Shown: positions 29,429 through 42,506, numbered from the stretch's first letter. The stretch: DNA of 64,000 nucleotides from Humibacillus xanthopallidus (GCF_006716675.1 NZ_VFPM01000003.1:682001-746000); one strand, 5' to 3'. Notes: generated from the letters alone by a model not told the origin. A program made the numbers and translations.

Positions 29429-29866
29429 TCAGACGAGGGCGCGGAGGGCGAGCAGGTAGGACTGCAACCCGAAGCCGGCAACCGTGCCCGTCGCGACGGG
29501 CGCCACGACGGAGGTCTGGCGGAACTCCTCGCGCGCAGCAGGGTTGGACAGGTGCACCTCGACGAGGCTGCGACCGCTCGTGGTCACGATGGCGCAGGCG
29601 TCACGGACGGCATACGAGTAGTGCGTCCACGCGCCGGGATTGATGACGACGTCAGCGCCCGCGTCGACCGCCTCGTGGAGCCAGTCGATCATCTCGCCCT
29701 CGTGGTTGGTCTGCCGGCAGTCGGCGAGCAGCCCGAGCGCCCCCGCCTCCCGCGACACCGCGGAGTGCACGTCGTCGAGCGTGTCGGAGCCGTAGACCTC
29801 CGGCTCGCGGGTGCCCAGCCGGTCGAGGTTGGGCCCGGAGAGGACGAAGACGAGGGGAGCCGTCAT
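29429..29866 (-). CDS. aroQ: 3-dehydroquinate dehydratase, type II
   Basis: Third shikimate-pathway step, forming 3-dehydroshikimate. At 145 residues it is a typical type II dodecameric enzyme: FVLSGPNLDRLGTREPEVYG with the catalytic Tyr near residue 25, RQTNHEGEMIDWLHEA, INPGAWTHYSYAVRDA, and the catalytic His in VEVHLSN near residue 103. Nine bases downstream of aroB. Confidence 0.97.
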   Translation of the reverse strand: MTAPLVFVLSGPNLDRLGTREPEVYGSDTLDDVHSAVSREAGALGLLADCRQTNHEGEMIDWLHEAVDAGADVVINPGAWTHYSYAVRDACAIVTTSGRSLVEVHLSNPAAREEFRQTSVVAPVATGTVAGFGLQSYLLALRALV

Positions 29867-29875
29867 GCGGCGAGT

Positions 29876-31003
29876 CTAGTGAGCGCCGCTGGCGTCGCGA
29901 CGCGACACGAGGCCGTATGCCGCCTGGAGCAGCGCGTCGTCCGGCCCGGCCAGGCGGGTGGGCCGGGCCAGTCCGTCGAGCACGACGAAGCGCAACGTCG
30001 AGCCGCGTGACTTCTTGTCGCGTCGCATCGCGGTGAGCAGCTCGTCCCAGCGTCCGGCGGCATACGTCGTCGGGAGGCCGAGCGACTCGAGCACCGACCG
30101 GTGACGGTCGACGAGTGCGTCACCCTCCGGACCGCTGAGGTGCCCGGTGAGCCGGGCGAGCTCGGCGACGTAGACCATGCCGACACCGACCGCCTCACCG
30201 TGGCGCCACGAGTAGTGCTCGACCTGCTCGATGGCGTGGCCGAAGGTGTGGCCATAGTTGAGGATCTCGCGCAGCGAGCTCTCGCGCAGGTCGGCGGCGA
30301 CGACGTCGGCCTTGACCCGGACCGCGCGCTCGATGAGCTCGCGCAGGTGGGGGTTCGCGGCGCTGCGCGCCCGGCCCGCGTCGTCGGCGACAGCCGACTC
30401 GACGAGGTCGAGGATGACGGGGTCGGCGATGAAGCCGCACTTGACGACCTCGGCGAGCCCCGCGACGAGGTCGGCCTGCGGCAGCGTCGCGAGCACGTCG
30501 ACGTCGCACAGCACCCCGGCCGGCGGGTGGAAGGCGCCGACGAGGTTCTTGCCCTCGGCGGTGTTGATGCCGGTCTTGCCTCCGACGGCCGCGTCGACCA
30601 TGCCGAGCAGGGTCGTCGGCACCTGGACCACGGGCACGCCGCGCAGCCACGACGCCGCGACGAAGCCGGCGAGGTCGGTGACCGTGCCACCCCCGACCCC
30701 GACGACGGCGTCGGTGCGGGTGAAGCCGGCCTGCCCCAGCTGGGCCCAGAGGGCGGCGGCGACGGACGCCGTCTTGGCCGCCTCGGCGTCGGGCACCTCG
30801 GCGGGGTGGACGGCATACCCCCGATCGCGCAGCGCATCGGCGACCGCGCCGCTGAGGGCATCGAGGGTGGGCGGGTGGACGACGAGGACCCGCTCGACGT
30901 CGGCGCCGAGGAGGTCGGCGACCCGCCCCAGCACGCCGGAGCCGATGACGACGTCGTAGTCGCCTCCGACGGAGATCGTCGTCGAGCCCAGCGCAGCGCT
31001 CAC
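29876..31003 (-). CDS. aroB: 3-dehydroquinate synthase
   Basis: Converts DAHP to 3-dehydroquinate using NAD and a divalent metal. NAD-binding GVGGGTVTDLAGFVAASW, the VPTTLLGMVDAAVGGKTGIN segment, GLAEVVKCGFI and the metal-binding NYGHTFGHAIE and HGEAVGVGM are visible. The GTG at 31003 (GTGA overlap with the aroK stop) gives 375 residues; the longer open frame upstream belongs to the aroK and aroC region and is not part of it. Confidence 0.97.
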   Translation of the reverse strand: MSAALGSTTISVGGDYDVVIGSGVLGRVADLLGADVERVLVVHPPTLDALSGAVADALRDRGYAVHPAEVPDAEAAKTASVAAALWAQLGQAGFTRTDAVVGVGGGTVTDLAGFVAASWLRGVPVVQVPTTLLGMVDAAVGGKTGINTAEGKNLVGAFHPPAGVLCDVDVLATLPQADLVAGLAEVVKCGFIADPVILDLVESAVADDAGRARSAANPHLRELIERAVRVKADVVAADLRESSLREILNYGHTFGHAIEQVEHYSWRHGEAVGVGMVYVAELARLTGHLSGPEGDALVDRHRSVLESLGLPTTYAAGRWDELLTAMRRDKKSRGSTLRFVVLDGLARPTRLAGPDDALLQAAYGLVSRRDASGAH

Positions 31004-31527
31004 GCCTGCGCCCCGGCGAGCTCGACGATGACGGCGTCGACGATCTCCTCCGGCGTGCGCCCGGCGGTGTCGACCCGCACGGTCGCGACGCGCTCGTACG
31101 TGGGCCGGCGCACCTTCATCATCGCGATCCAGGACGCCCGGGGGTTGACCGAGAGGAGCGGGCGCGAGCGGTCGAAGCCGATGCGCTTGCTCGCGTCGGC
31201 GATGGCGACGTCGAGGAAGACGACCGTGTGCCCGGCGAGCGCCGCCTCGCTGAGCGGGTCCATGACGGCTCCCCCGCCGAGCGCCACGACGCCCCGCTCG
31301 TCGGCGAGCGCACGCGCGACCTCCGCCCGCTCGAGGTCGCGGAACGCCGCCTCGCCGTCGTCGACGAAGATGTCGGAGATCGAGCGACCCTCGGCCGCCT
31401 CGACGGCCGCGTCGACGTCGTGGAAGGGAACGCCGAGACGCTCGGCGAGCAGGGCGCCGACGGTCGTCTTGCCCGCACCGGGGGGACCGACGACGACGGC
31501 GGCAGGGCGCGTTCCGGGATCGCTCAC
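31000..31527 (-). CDS. aroK: Shikimate kinase
   Basis: Phosphorylates shikimate at the 3-OH. Walker [10 protein letters not shown] at residues 14-22, shikimate-binding [10 protein letters not shown] and the FRDLERAEV segment, GGGAVMDP, and a lid with SRPLLS. The GTG at 31527 overlaps the aroC stop as GTGA; another GTG one codon upstream is possible. The 175 residues are of normal length. Confidence 0.97.
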   Translation of the reverse strand: MSDPGTRPAAVVVGPPGAGKTTVGALLAERLGVPFHDVDAAVEAAEGRSISDIFVDDGEAAFRDLERAEVARALADERGVVALGGGAVMDPLSEAALAGHTVVFLDVAIADASKRIGFDRSRPLLSVNPRASWIAMMKVRRPTYERVATVRVDTAGRTPEEIVDAVIVELAGAQA

Positions 31528-32744
31528 CACGTCCGCAGCCCTTCACGAATGCCGCCCAGGTATGCCGTGTGGTTGCGCGCCGTCTCGGTGACCGAGTCAC
31601 CGCCGAACTTCTCGAGGCACGACTGGGCGAGCACGAGCGCGACCATCGCCTCGGCGACGACGCCCGCAGCCGGCACGGCGCACACGTCGGAGCGCTGGTG
31701 GATGGCGGTCGCGGCCTCGCCGGTCGCGACGTCGACCGTCGCGAGCGCACGCGGCACGGTGCTGATCGGCTTCATCGCGGCCCGGACCCGAAGGACCTGA
31801 CCCGTCGACATGCCACCCTCGGTGCCGCCCGCGCGACCGGTGCGACGGGTGATGACGCCGTCGAGCAGCTCCATCTCGTCGTGGGCCTCGGAGCCGCGGC
31901 GCCGGGCCGTCTCGAAGCCGTCGCCGACCTCGACGCCCTTGATCGCCTGGATGCTCATCAGGGCCTGGGCGAGCTGGCCGTCGAGCTTGCGGTCCCAGTG
32001 CACGTGCGAGCCGAGCCCCGGGGGCAGCCCGTAGGCGAGGACCTCGACGACGCCACCGAGGGTGTCGCCGTCCTTCTTCGCCGCGTCGACCTCGGCCACC
32101 ATGGCCGCGGAGCCCGACGGGTCGAAGGCGCGCACCGGGTCGGCGTCGAGTCGTTCGACGTCGTCGGGCGTCGGGAGGGCGGCGCTCTCGGGCACGCCCG
32201 CCGTGCCGATCGAGACGGTGTGGGAGACGAGGCGGATGCCGTAGGCCTGCTCGAGGAAGCGGGCCGCGATCTCGCCGAGCGCCACGCGGGCCGCCGTCTC
32301 ACGGGCCGAGGCGCGCTCGAGGACGGGTCGCGCGTCGTCGTGGCCGTACTTCTGCATGCCGACGAGGTCGGCGTGGCCCGGACGCGGGCGGGTCAGCGGC
32401 TTGTTGCGCGCGATCTCCTTCTCCGCGTTGACGTCGTCGGAGGCGGCGTAGTCCTGCTCGCTCACGGCCTCGGGGCTCATCACCGTCGTCCACTTCGGCC
32501 ACTCGCTGTTGCCGATGCGCACGGCGAGGGGCGAGCCGAGGGTCACCCCGTGCCGCAGGCCGCCGAGGAACTCGACCTCGTCCTGCTCGAACTTCATCCG
32601 GGCCCCCCGGCCGTAGCCGAGCCGACGCCGTGACAGGGCCGCCTGCAGGTCCTTCGCCCCGACCTCGACACCTGCGGGCAGGCCCTCGATCATGGCGACG
32701 AGTGCGGGCCCGTGCGACTCACCGGCCGTCAACCAACGCAACAT
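31524..32744 (-). CDS. aroC: Chorismate synthase
   Basis: Final shikimate-pathway step, requiring reduced FMN. The 406-residue protein starts [20 protein letters not shown] (GESHG motif) and has [20 protein letters not shown], the [13 protein letters not shown] helix and the later [23 protein letters not shown] at 32744 with GGAGG about 8 nt upstream; the longer upstream frame reads through the repeat region and is rejected as a start. The leader contains the GACAC repeat array. Confidence 0.97.
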   Translation of the reverse strand: MLRWLTAGESHGPALVAMIEGLPAGVEVGAKDLQAALSRRRLGYGRGARMKFEQDEVEFLGGLRHGVTLGSPLAVRIGNSEWPKWTTVMSPEAVSEQDYAASDDVNAEKEIARNKPLTRPRPGHADLVGMQKYGHDDARPVLERASARETAARVALGEIAARFLEQAYGIRLVSHTVSIGTAGVPESAALPTPDDVERLDADPVRAFDPSGSAAMVAEVDAAKKDGDTLGGVVEVLAYGLPPGLGSHVHWDRKLDGQLAQALMSIQAIKGVEVGDGFETARRRGSEAHDEMELLDGVITRRTGRAGGTEGGMSTGQVLRVRAAMKPISTVPRALATVDVATGEAATAIHQRSDVCAVPAAGVVAEAMVALVLAQSCLEKFGGDSVTETARNHTAYLGGIREGLRTW

Positions 32745-32797
32745 CCCCCGATCCTCCCACGCACCCCGGGACGTGCCCCCGGCCGCCCGGCACCCGG

Positions 32798-32882
32798 GAC
32801 ACGGCACGCGGGACACGGCACTGCGACACGGCACCTGCGACACGACGAGGGACACCACCTGGCGACACGACCTGCCAGACAC
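32798..32882. repeat. Degenerate 12-14 nt tandem repeat, seven GACAC units
   Basis: GACAC begins at 32798, 32812, 32825, 32839, 32851, 32864 and 32878, spacings 14, 13, 14, 12, 13 and 14. The unit resembles CACCTGCGACACGG. It fills most of the 187-bp gap between the prepilin peptidase stop and the aroC start, so on the minus strand it lies 54-138 nt upstream of aroC. Units are too short and imperfect for CRISPR. Possibly phased protein-binding sites or simple slippage expansion. Confidence 0.7.
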
Positions 32883-32931
32883 GACCTTCGGTTCGGCACG
32901 CGTCGGAAGGGGCTGGCACCGCCGGGGCAGC

Positions 32932-33633
32932 TCAGAGCAACGGCGCCAGCTCCACGACGAGCGCGATGAGGGTGCCGACGAGCATCCACGGGCCGAAGGC
33001 GATGTCGTCCTTGCGGCCGCCCCTGCGCAGGACGATGCGCCCGACCCCGTAGACGCCGGCGAGCAGGAAGGCCGCGAACGACGCGACGAGCGTCGCCGTG
33101 AGGCTGACGTAGCCGGTCGCGAGGCCGACGAGCCCGGCCAGCGTCACGTCGCCGAGCCCGAAGCCGCTGCCGAGCAGCGCGGCGACGACGGCGAGCACGA
33201 GGTAGATCACCCACAGCACGAGACCGGCGAGCGCCGCCCGCCGCAGGGCCGCCCAGTCCCCTGAGGCGAGCGAGGCGAGTGCGAGCTGCCCCGCGAGCAA
33301 GGGGTATGCCGGCCGGGTGAGTCCCCGGGGCAGCCGGTGCACGTCCGCGTCCACCCACGCGAGCGCGACCGCGACGAAGGCGAAGCCGAGGTAGGCCGGG
33401 GTGAGGGCCCACTCGGACAGGGGCCCGAAGCGCCAGGCGAGCAGTCCCCAGAGCAGCGCCATCGCGACGGGCACGACGACGATCGGGGCACGAGGTGGTG
33501 GCCCGGTCTCGTCGTCGAGCCGGTAGCCGCCCGTCACGAGCCGGCGACGCAGCACCTCACCGACAGCGGCCCCGGCGAGGGCCAGCACCACGACGAACCA
33601 CCACGGTGTCGCCGGGAAGGCGGTCCACGTCAT
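32932..33633 (-). CDS. A24-family prepilin peptidase, short form
   Basis: A 233-residue polytopic membrane protein with about seven hydrophobic segments. The two aspartate motifs of type IV prepilin peptidases are present: [16 protein letters not shown] (Asp near 90) and [13 protein letters not shown] (GxGD). It lacks the cysteine-rich N-terminal methylase domain of full PilD, as is usual for Tad/Flp-type or competence-type short enzymes. The ATG at 33633 overlaps the aroE stop. Its position within the aro cluster is common in actinobacteria; no pilin genes are in the window. Confidence 0.88.
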   Translation of the reverse strand: MTWTAFPATPWWFVVVLALAGAAVGEVLRRRLVTGGYRLDDETGPPPRAPIVVVPVAMALLWGLLAWRFGPLSEWALTPAYLGFAFVAVALAWVDADVHRLPRGLTRPAYPLLAGQLALASLASGDWAALRRAALAGLVLWVIYLVLAVVAALLGSGFGLGDVTLAGLVGLATGYVSLTATLVASFAAFLLAGVYGVGRIVLRRGGRKDDIAFGPWMLVGTLIALVVELAPLL

Positions 33634-34529
33634 CGGCCACCGGCGGAGGTCCGCACCCCCCAGACCGGGTCGACGACGGCATACAGCGCCTCGGCCATCG
33701 CGGCGAGCGGCGCCGGCCGGCCGGTCATGAGGGTCACCTGGCGGGTCGCCTGGTGCAGGAGCATGTCGACGCCGCGAGCCAACGTCCACCCGCGGTGCTG
33801 GCCGCCGCGCTGGAGCGGGGTGGGGCCCTCGCCGTAGACGACGTCGAGCAGGACGCGGGGTCGGCCGCCGTCGGCCGTGGGGAGCGTGTCGAGCGGGACA
33901 CCGGCCGACGCGGGCACGGTGCTGATGACGAGGTCGGCATCGGTCCACTCGCCCAGTGGGGCGACTGCCACCTGGAGTCCCATCGCCCTCGCCTGAGCCA
34001 CGGTCTCGGCACGTGCCTCGTCGCGGACCATGAGCGTCACCCGACGCCCCGCGACACCCGTAGCGCCATCCTCACCGGCAGCACCTGCAACAGCGGCGAC
34101 GGCCGACCGCGCCGTGGCGCCCGACCCGACGACGACGACCTCGGCCACCGCGTCGGAGGTGAGGTCGCAGCCCACGGCCGCCAGCGCGGCGGTGATGCCG
34201 TGCACGTCGGTGTTGTCGGCGCGCCAGCCGCCGTCGACCCGCACGAGGGTGTTGGCCGCGCCCGTCGCACGCGCCAGGTCGCTCGCCTCGACGGCGGCCT
34301 GCAGGGCCACCTCCTTGAGCGGCATCGTCAGGGACAGCCCGCGCCACGACTCGTCGAGCTCCTCGAGCGCGCCAGCGAAGGCCGTGACGTCGACCTCGCG
34401 GCGGTCGTAGGACCAGGTGGTGAGGCCGAGCGCCACGTGGGCGGCGCGGTGCAGCACGGGCGAGAGCGAGTGGGCGACCGGGGAGCCCCAGACCGCGCAC
34501 CTCGTCTGCTCCGGCGAGATGGTCAGCAC
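33630..34529 (-). CDS. aroE: Shikimate dehydrogenase
   Basis: NADP-dependent reduction of 3-dehydroshikimate. Shikimate-binding SPVAHSLSPVLHR (residues 16-28), LSLTMPLKEVAL with the catalytic Lys, ATGAANTLVR and NTDVHGI are seen; the nucleotide-binding loop is VVVGSGATARSA, with Ser and Thr in place of the common GAGGA. C-terminal DMLLHQATRQV is typical. Overlaps mltG by 7 nt and the prepilin peptidase by 4 nt. Confidence 0.93.
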   Translation of the reverse strand: MLTISPEQTRCAVWGSPVAHSLSPVLHRAAHVALGLTTWSYDRREVDVTAFAGALEELDESWRGLSLTMPLKEVALQAAVEASDLARATGAANTLVRVDGGWRADNTDVHGITAALAAVGCDLTSDAVAEVVVVGSGATARSAVAAVAGAAGEDGATGVAGRRVTLMVRDEARAETVAQARAMGLQVAVAPLGEWTDADLVISTVPASAGVPLDTLPTADGGRPRVLLDVVYGEGPTPLQRGGQHRGWTLARGVDMLLHQATRQVTLMTGRPAPLAAMAEALYAVVDPVWGVRTSAGGR

Positions 34530-35761
34530 TTGCCCCCCGTGGACTCACGCCAGGCGTTGAAGGCCGCGACGTTCTTCGCGTGCTCGGCGGCGGTCACGGC
34601 GAACCTCGTCTCTCCCGTGCAGAGGTTGACGGTGACGAAGTAGAACCAGTCACCGGCCGGCGGGGCCGCGGCGGCCTGGATCGCGCTCTCGCCCGGGTTG
34701 GCGATCGGCCCCGGGGGCAGGCCCTTGAACCGGCGCGTGTTGTACGGGCTGTCGCTGTCGAGCATCTCCTGCGTCGGCACGCCACGCTTCTTGAAGATGT
34801 AGTTGACGGTGGAGTCGAAGCCGATGGAGGTGTTGGACGCGAGACGGTTCTCGATGACCCGGGCGACCTTTCCCCGGTCGGCCTCGGTGCTCGCCTCGCC
34901 CTCGACGAGGCTCGCGAGGATGACCACACGCTCCATCTTGTCCGGGGTGATGCCGAGCGCATCGAGCCGTTTGACCGACTCCCCCACCATCTGCTTGAGC
35001 TGGGCGGCGGCGCTCGAGTCGGGCGCGAACTCGTAGCTGGCCGGGAAGAGGTAGCCCTCGACGTTGCCCCTGGCCGACGACGGGAGCCCGAGGGCTTCCG
35101 CGTCCTTGGCCGCGGCGACGTACTGCGCCACGGGGATGCCTGAGGCCTTCGAGAGCTTGGCGTAGATCTCCGTGGCCCAGAGCCCCTCGGGGATCGTGAC
35201 GCGGGTGACGATGCGGTTCTTGGGGTCGACGAGGACGGCCAGCGCGTCCGCGGCACGCATCTGCTTCTTCATCTCGTAGACGCCGGGCTGGATCCCGCTG
35301 CTCTTGGAGTCGGCGTTGGCCGCGTCGACGAAGGACTTCGTCGACTTGATGACGTCGGCGTCGACGAGCTCACGCGCGATGGCGCTGCCGCCGGCGCCCT
35401 GCTCGACGGTGACGCGCACGCTGCCCTGGCCCGGTCCCGGGTAGTCGTTGGACTCGAGGAAGCCCTCCACGACCGGGCGCAGTGCCTGGTAGGCAACCGC
35501 GGCGCCGCCGCCGATGACGGCGAGGGCGAGCACGATGACGAGCAGGCGCCGCCACCACGGGGGCTTGCCACGGCCTGCACGGGCGGCGCTCCCCCGGCCG
35601 CGGCGGCGCCGGCTGGCGCGCTGGGCGGCCAGCTCGGCCTCGCGCAGCTCGCGGCGGCTCGCAGGCGGCGCAGCCGGGTGCGCGTCGTGCTCCACGAGGT
35701 CGTGGACGTCGGCGTGGTCATCGTGGTCACCGAAGATCGATGACTCGAGATGGTCCTTCAT
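34523..35761 (-). CDS. mltG: Endolytic peptidoglycan transglycosylase MltG
   Basis: Cuts nascent glycan strands at the outer face of the membrane. The first 70 residues are charged and probably disordered in the cytoplasm; a single membrane anchor (LLVIVLALAVIGGGAAVAYQ, about 74-93) follows. The YceG domain contains IPEGLWATEIYAKLS, GYLFPASYEF, the catalytic Glu in LASLVEGEAS, and YNTRRFKGLPPGPIANPG. The 412-residue length is typical of actinobacteria. Coupled to ruvX by ATGA. Confidence 0.95.
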   Translation of the reverse strand: MKDHLESSIFGDHDDHADVHDLVEHDAHPAAPPASRRELREAELAAQRASRRRRGRGSAARAGRGKPPWWRRLLVIVLALAVIGGGAAVAYQALRPVVEGFLESNDYPGPGQGSVRVTVEQGAGGSAIARELVDADVIKSTKSFVDAANADSKSSGIQPGVYEMKKQMRAADALAVLVDPKNRIVTRVTIPEGLWATEIYAKLSKASGIPVAQYVAAAKDAEALGLPSSARGNVEGYLFPASYEFAPDSSAAAQLKQMVGESVKRLDALGITPDKMERVVILASLVEGEASTEADRGKVARVIENRLASNTSIGFDSTVNYIFKKRGVPTQEMLDSDSPYNTRRFKGLPPGPIANPGESAIQAAAAPPAGDWFYFVTVNLCTGETRFAVTAAEHAKNVAAFNAWRESTGGKC

Positions 35762-36278
35762 CGGCGACGTTCCTTCTTTCGTCTTCCCCCCGTGGTGACT
35801 GGCTCCCCTGGTGGCTTGCCCGAGCGAGCCTCCGTGTCGAGTGCGGTCTGCAGGATGAGGACAGCTGCCGCTTGGTCGACGACCTTGCGCTGGCCTCGTC
35901 CCGGCACGCCGCTGTCGCGTAGTCTGCGGTGCGCGTCGACGGTGGTCAAGCGTTCATCGACCAGTCGCACCGTCACGGTACCCACTCGGGCCGCCAGAGC
36001 CACGGCGTAGTCGCGGGCGATGCGTGCCGCCTCGCCCTCCTGGCCGGAGAGCAGCAGCGGCAGCCCGACGACGACCTCGACGGCGGCGAGCTCCTCGACA
36101 AGGGTCACGAGCTCCGTGAGGTCCGTGCCGTGCTGCTCATCGCGGGCGAGGGTGCGCACCGGGTGCGCGAAGGTGGCCGTCGGGTCCGAGGCGGCCACCC
36201 CGACGCGGGCACTGCCCACGTCGACACCGACGCGCACCCCGGGGCGGACCGTCCGCACCAGGGGCTCGTCGGACATCG

Positions 36279-36282
<4 letters not shown>
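35758..36282 (-). CDS. ruvX: Holliday junction resolvase-like protein RuvX (YqgF)
   Basis: RNase H-fold protein of 174 residues: [20 protein letters not shown] at the start, [34 protein letters not shown], and the C-terminal [15 protein letters not shown]. The family processes pre-16S rRNA and resembles RuvC nucleases. The ATG at 36282 overlaps the alaS stop; a second ATG two codons later is also possible. Confidence 0.94.
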
Positions 36283-38951
<2,669 letters not shown>

Positions 38952-38994
38952 GTGTTGTCCTCGTGCTCGGTGCTGCGGGGGTGGGAGTCGGGGC

Positions 38995-39034
38995 GGGGTC
39001 AGCCGAGGCGCCTCAGCAGGGCGCGGCTGACCCC
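38995..39034 (-). promoter_or_regulatory. Leader hairpin upstream of alaS
   Basis: A perfect 11-bp inverted repeat GGGGTCAGCCG (38995-39005) / CGGCTGACCCC (39024-39034) with an 18-nt loop lies 44-83 nt before the alaS start. The loop side contains a second 10-bp palindrome GAGGCGCCTC (39005-39014), so alternative structures are possible. No T-run follows. Candidate attenuator, operator or remnant terminator. Confidence 0.45.
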
Positions 39035-39236
39035 CGGCCGGCTCGCGACCGCACCTGCGGTCTCGCCGTCATCCGCTGCTCCGTGCCCACCACGCAGTCC
39101 ACCACGCATCGTCCTTCGCTCGTCGGCGCGCACGTCGCGCCGCCGTCAACCCTAACCGACCCCCGAGCAGGCGCGCTCCCGCGCAGCAGGACGCGGCCCA
39201 GCCGCCGGCCCCGGGCCAGCCGGGCGACACGCAGGG

Positions 39237-39285
39237 GTATGCCGTGGGGCCGGCTCCCGGACGGGAAGCCGGCCCCACGGCATAC
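39237..39285. terminator. Strong hairpin terminator built from an inverted pair of GTATGCCG motifs
   Basis: Left arm GTATGCCGTGGGGCCGGCT (39237-39255) and its exact complement (39267-39285) form a 19-bp stem; the inner CCCG/CGGG can extend it. It lies 43-91 nt beyond the oppF stop on the minus strand and is suited to end the opp transcript. No T-tract follows on either strand, as is common for actinobacterial hairpins. Each arm begins with the dispersed octamer. Confidence 0.75.
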
Positions 39286-39327
39286 GGGCTGGGTCTGATC
39301 GACCCGTGCCGGACGTGCGCCGGTGCC

Positions 39328-40427
<1,100 letters not shown>

Positions 40428-40431
<4 letters not shown>

Positions 40432-41498
40432 CGGACTCCCTCGTCTTCCTGGAGCGTCCCCACCGGATCGGTCAGGTGGCACCGGATCTGGCGGTTGGCG
40501 AGCCCGGGTGTCGGGCGCCACTCGGGCAGCTCGGTCCAGCAGGCGTCGCCGGGGACCTGGCTCTTGAAGTCGCAGCGCGGGTGGAACGAGCAGCCCGGCG
40601 GCAGGTTGAGCAGGCTGGGCGGGGTGCCCTGGATGGCCTTGAGCTCGGTGAGGTCCTCGGAGTGCGAGGGCAGCGACTGGAGCAGGCCGTACGTGTAGGG
40701 GTGCGAGGGCTGAGCCAGCACCTCCTTGGCGTCACCCTTCTCGACGCCGCGGCCGGCATACATGACGACGATGTCGTCGGCCGTCTCGGCGACGACCGCG
40801 AGGTCGTGCGTGATGAGGATGACCGCGGAGCCGAACTCCTTCTGCAGGTCGTTGACGAGGTCGAGGATCTGCGCCTGGACGGTGACGTCGAGGGCGGTCG
40901 TCGGCTCGTCGGCGATGAGCAGCTTCGGGTTGTTGACCAGGCCCAGGGCGATCATCGCGCGCTGGCGCATACCGCCCGAGAACTCGTGCGGGAACTGCAG
41001 CGCCCGCCGCTGCGGGTTGGGGATGCCGACAAGGTCGAGCATCTCGATGGCCCGCTTCTGGGCCACGGCCTTGCTCACCTTGTTGTGCGCGAGGTAGGCC
41101 TCGGCGATCTGCTTGCCGATCTTGTGGAACGGATGCAGGGCGCTCTGGGGGTCCTGGAAGACCATGGCGGCCTTGGTGCTGCGGACCTTCTGGAAGGTCG
41201 ACTGCGGCGCACCGACGAGCTCGATGCCGTCGAGCTTGATGCTGCCCGTGATCTGCGTGCGCTTCGGGTTGTGCAGGCCCAGCACGGCCATGCTCGAGAC
41301 CGACTTGCCCGAGCCGGACTCGCCGACGATGGCGAGCGTGCGGCCGAGACGGGCCTGGTAGGTCAGGTTGGAGACGGCCTTGACGAGGCCCTCTTCGGTC
41401 GGGAAGACGACCGAGAGGTCCTGGACGTCGAGCACGACGTCGCCGACGGACGTGGCCTCCGCGGACTGCGTGGGGATGGCGTTCGCCGTGGCGGTCAC
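40428..41498 (-). CDS. Peptide ABC transporter ATP-binding protein (OppD type)
   Basis: A 356-residue ATPase with IVGESGSGKSVSSMAVLG (Walker A), MVFQDPQSALHPFHKIG (Q-loop), FSGGMRQRAMIALGL (signature), LLIADEPTTALDVTVQAQ (Walker B) and the C-terminal PPGCSFHPRCDF zinc/iron-type Cys region ending in DACW. Pairs with the OppF-type ATPase to drive the permease. GTG at 41498 overlaps the permease stop (GTGA). Confidence 0.93.
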
Positions 41499-42481
41499 TG
41501 GAGCCTCACTCGGGGGTCGATGAAGGAGTAGGCGATGTCGACGACGAGGTTCATGATGACGACGACCGCCGCTCCGATGAGCACGCTGCCCATGATGACG
41601 GGCAGGTCCTGGGCGCGGAAGGCGGCGAGGGTGCGCCGCCCGATCCCGTCGACGCCGAAGATCTGCTCGGTGATGAGGGTGCCGGTCAGCAGGGCCGCGA
41701 TGTCGAGGCCGAGGATCGTGACGATGGGGCTCATCGCGGCACGGAAGCCGTGCTTGACGAGCACGGTGCGCTCGGGGATGCCCTTGCTGCGGGCCGTGCG
41801 GATGTAGTCCATCGACAGGGTCTCGAGCATCGAGTTTCGCGTGTAGCGCGTGTACGACGTCGAGGTGTAGAGGCCGAGGATCAGCGCTGGGGCGAGCATG
41901 CCCAACAGATAGGGTCCGACGCCCGCTGATATCGGTACGTACTGCGGGAGGATGTTCCAGAGCACGACGGGGTAGAGCGCGACGAGCAGCGCGAGCACGT
42001 AGTACGGGATCGCGCCGAAGGTCTGCGAGCTGCCGATGATGCCCCGGTCGGCGGGCGTGCCGCGGCGGATCGCGGCGATGATCCCGAGGGTCACCCCGAC
42101 CGTGACGAACACGACGGCGGCCATGAGGGCCAGCACGACGGTGTTCGGGAAGCGGCTGAAGAGCTCGGTGTTGACCGACTGGCGGGTCGAGAAGGAGTAC
42201 CCGAGACACGGGGCCCCGCAATGCACCGTGTCGCCCGCGTAGGTGAAGTCACGGCCGACGAACAGGCCCTTGAAGTACTCGAGGAACTGCTGCGACAGCG
42301 GCTTGTCGAGGCCGAGGCTCTTCGTGATCTGCTCGAGGCGCTGCGGGTTGCACCGCGTCTCCGGGCACATGGCCTGGGCGGGGTCGGACGGCCCGGCGAA
42401 GAAGAGCAGGAACGCCGACACGAGCGTCGCCAGGATGACGCTCAACGCGAGAGCCACGCGCCTGAGGATGTACGTGAGCAA
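41495..42481 (-). CDS. Peptide ABC transporter permease (OppB/DppB type)
   Basis: A 328-residue inner-membrane permease with about six membrane segments. It begins LTYILRRVALALSVILATLV after the start; the coupling EAA loop reads YIRTARSKGIPERTVLVKHG. Contains a four-Cys extracytoplasmic insert (MCPETRC, HCGAPC). TTG at 42481 is chosen because GGAAGG is 6 nt upstream; the longer frame starting at 42544 reads through hairpin sequence. Confidence 0.9.
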   Translation of the reverse strand: MLTYILRRVALALSVILATLVSAFLLFFAGPSDPAQAMCPETRCNPQRLEQITKSLGLDKPLSQQFLEYFKGLFVGRDFTYAGDTVHCGAPCLGYSFSTRQSVNTELFSRFPNTVVLALMAAVVFVTVGVTLGIIAAIRRGTPADRGIIGSSQTFGAIPYYVLALLVALYPVVLWNILPQYVPISAGVGPYLLGMLAPALILGLYTSTSYTRYTRNSMLETLSMDYIRTARSKGIPERTVLVKHGFRAAMSPIVTILGLDIAALLTGTLITEQIFGVDGIGRRTLAAFRAQDLPVIMGSVLIGAAVVVIMNLVVDIAYSFIDPRVRLQ

Positions 42482-42506
42482 GGGAAACCTTCCAAGGAGT
42501 GGGCAT

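Larger units (their letters stand above)
38952..39327. other. 376-bp intergenic region between alaS and the opp operon
   Basis: No convincing gene is present. It holds the alaS upstream region with an 11-bp inverted repeat (38995-39034), a GC-rich stretch without recognisable promoter hexamers, and, near the opp end, the 19-bp hairpin at 39237-39285. I do not see a T-box or another known riboswitch. Confidence 0.7.

Noticed and set aside
32798-32882. CRISPR array
   Set aside because: Units are 12-14 nt, imperfect and directly adjoining, without spacers; no cas genes in the window.
38952-39236. T-box or other tRNA-sensing leader for alaS
   Set aside because: No T-box consensus or specifier loop was found; only a simple inverted repeat is present.
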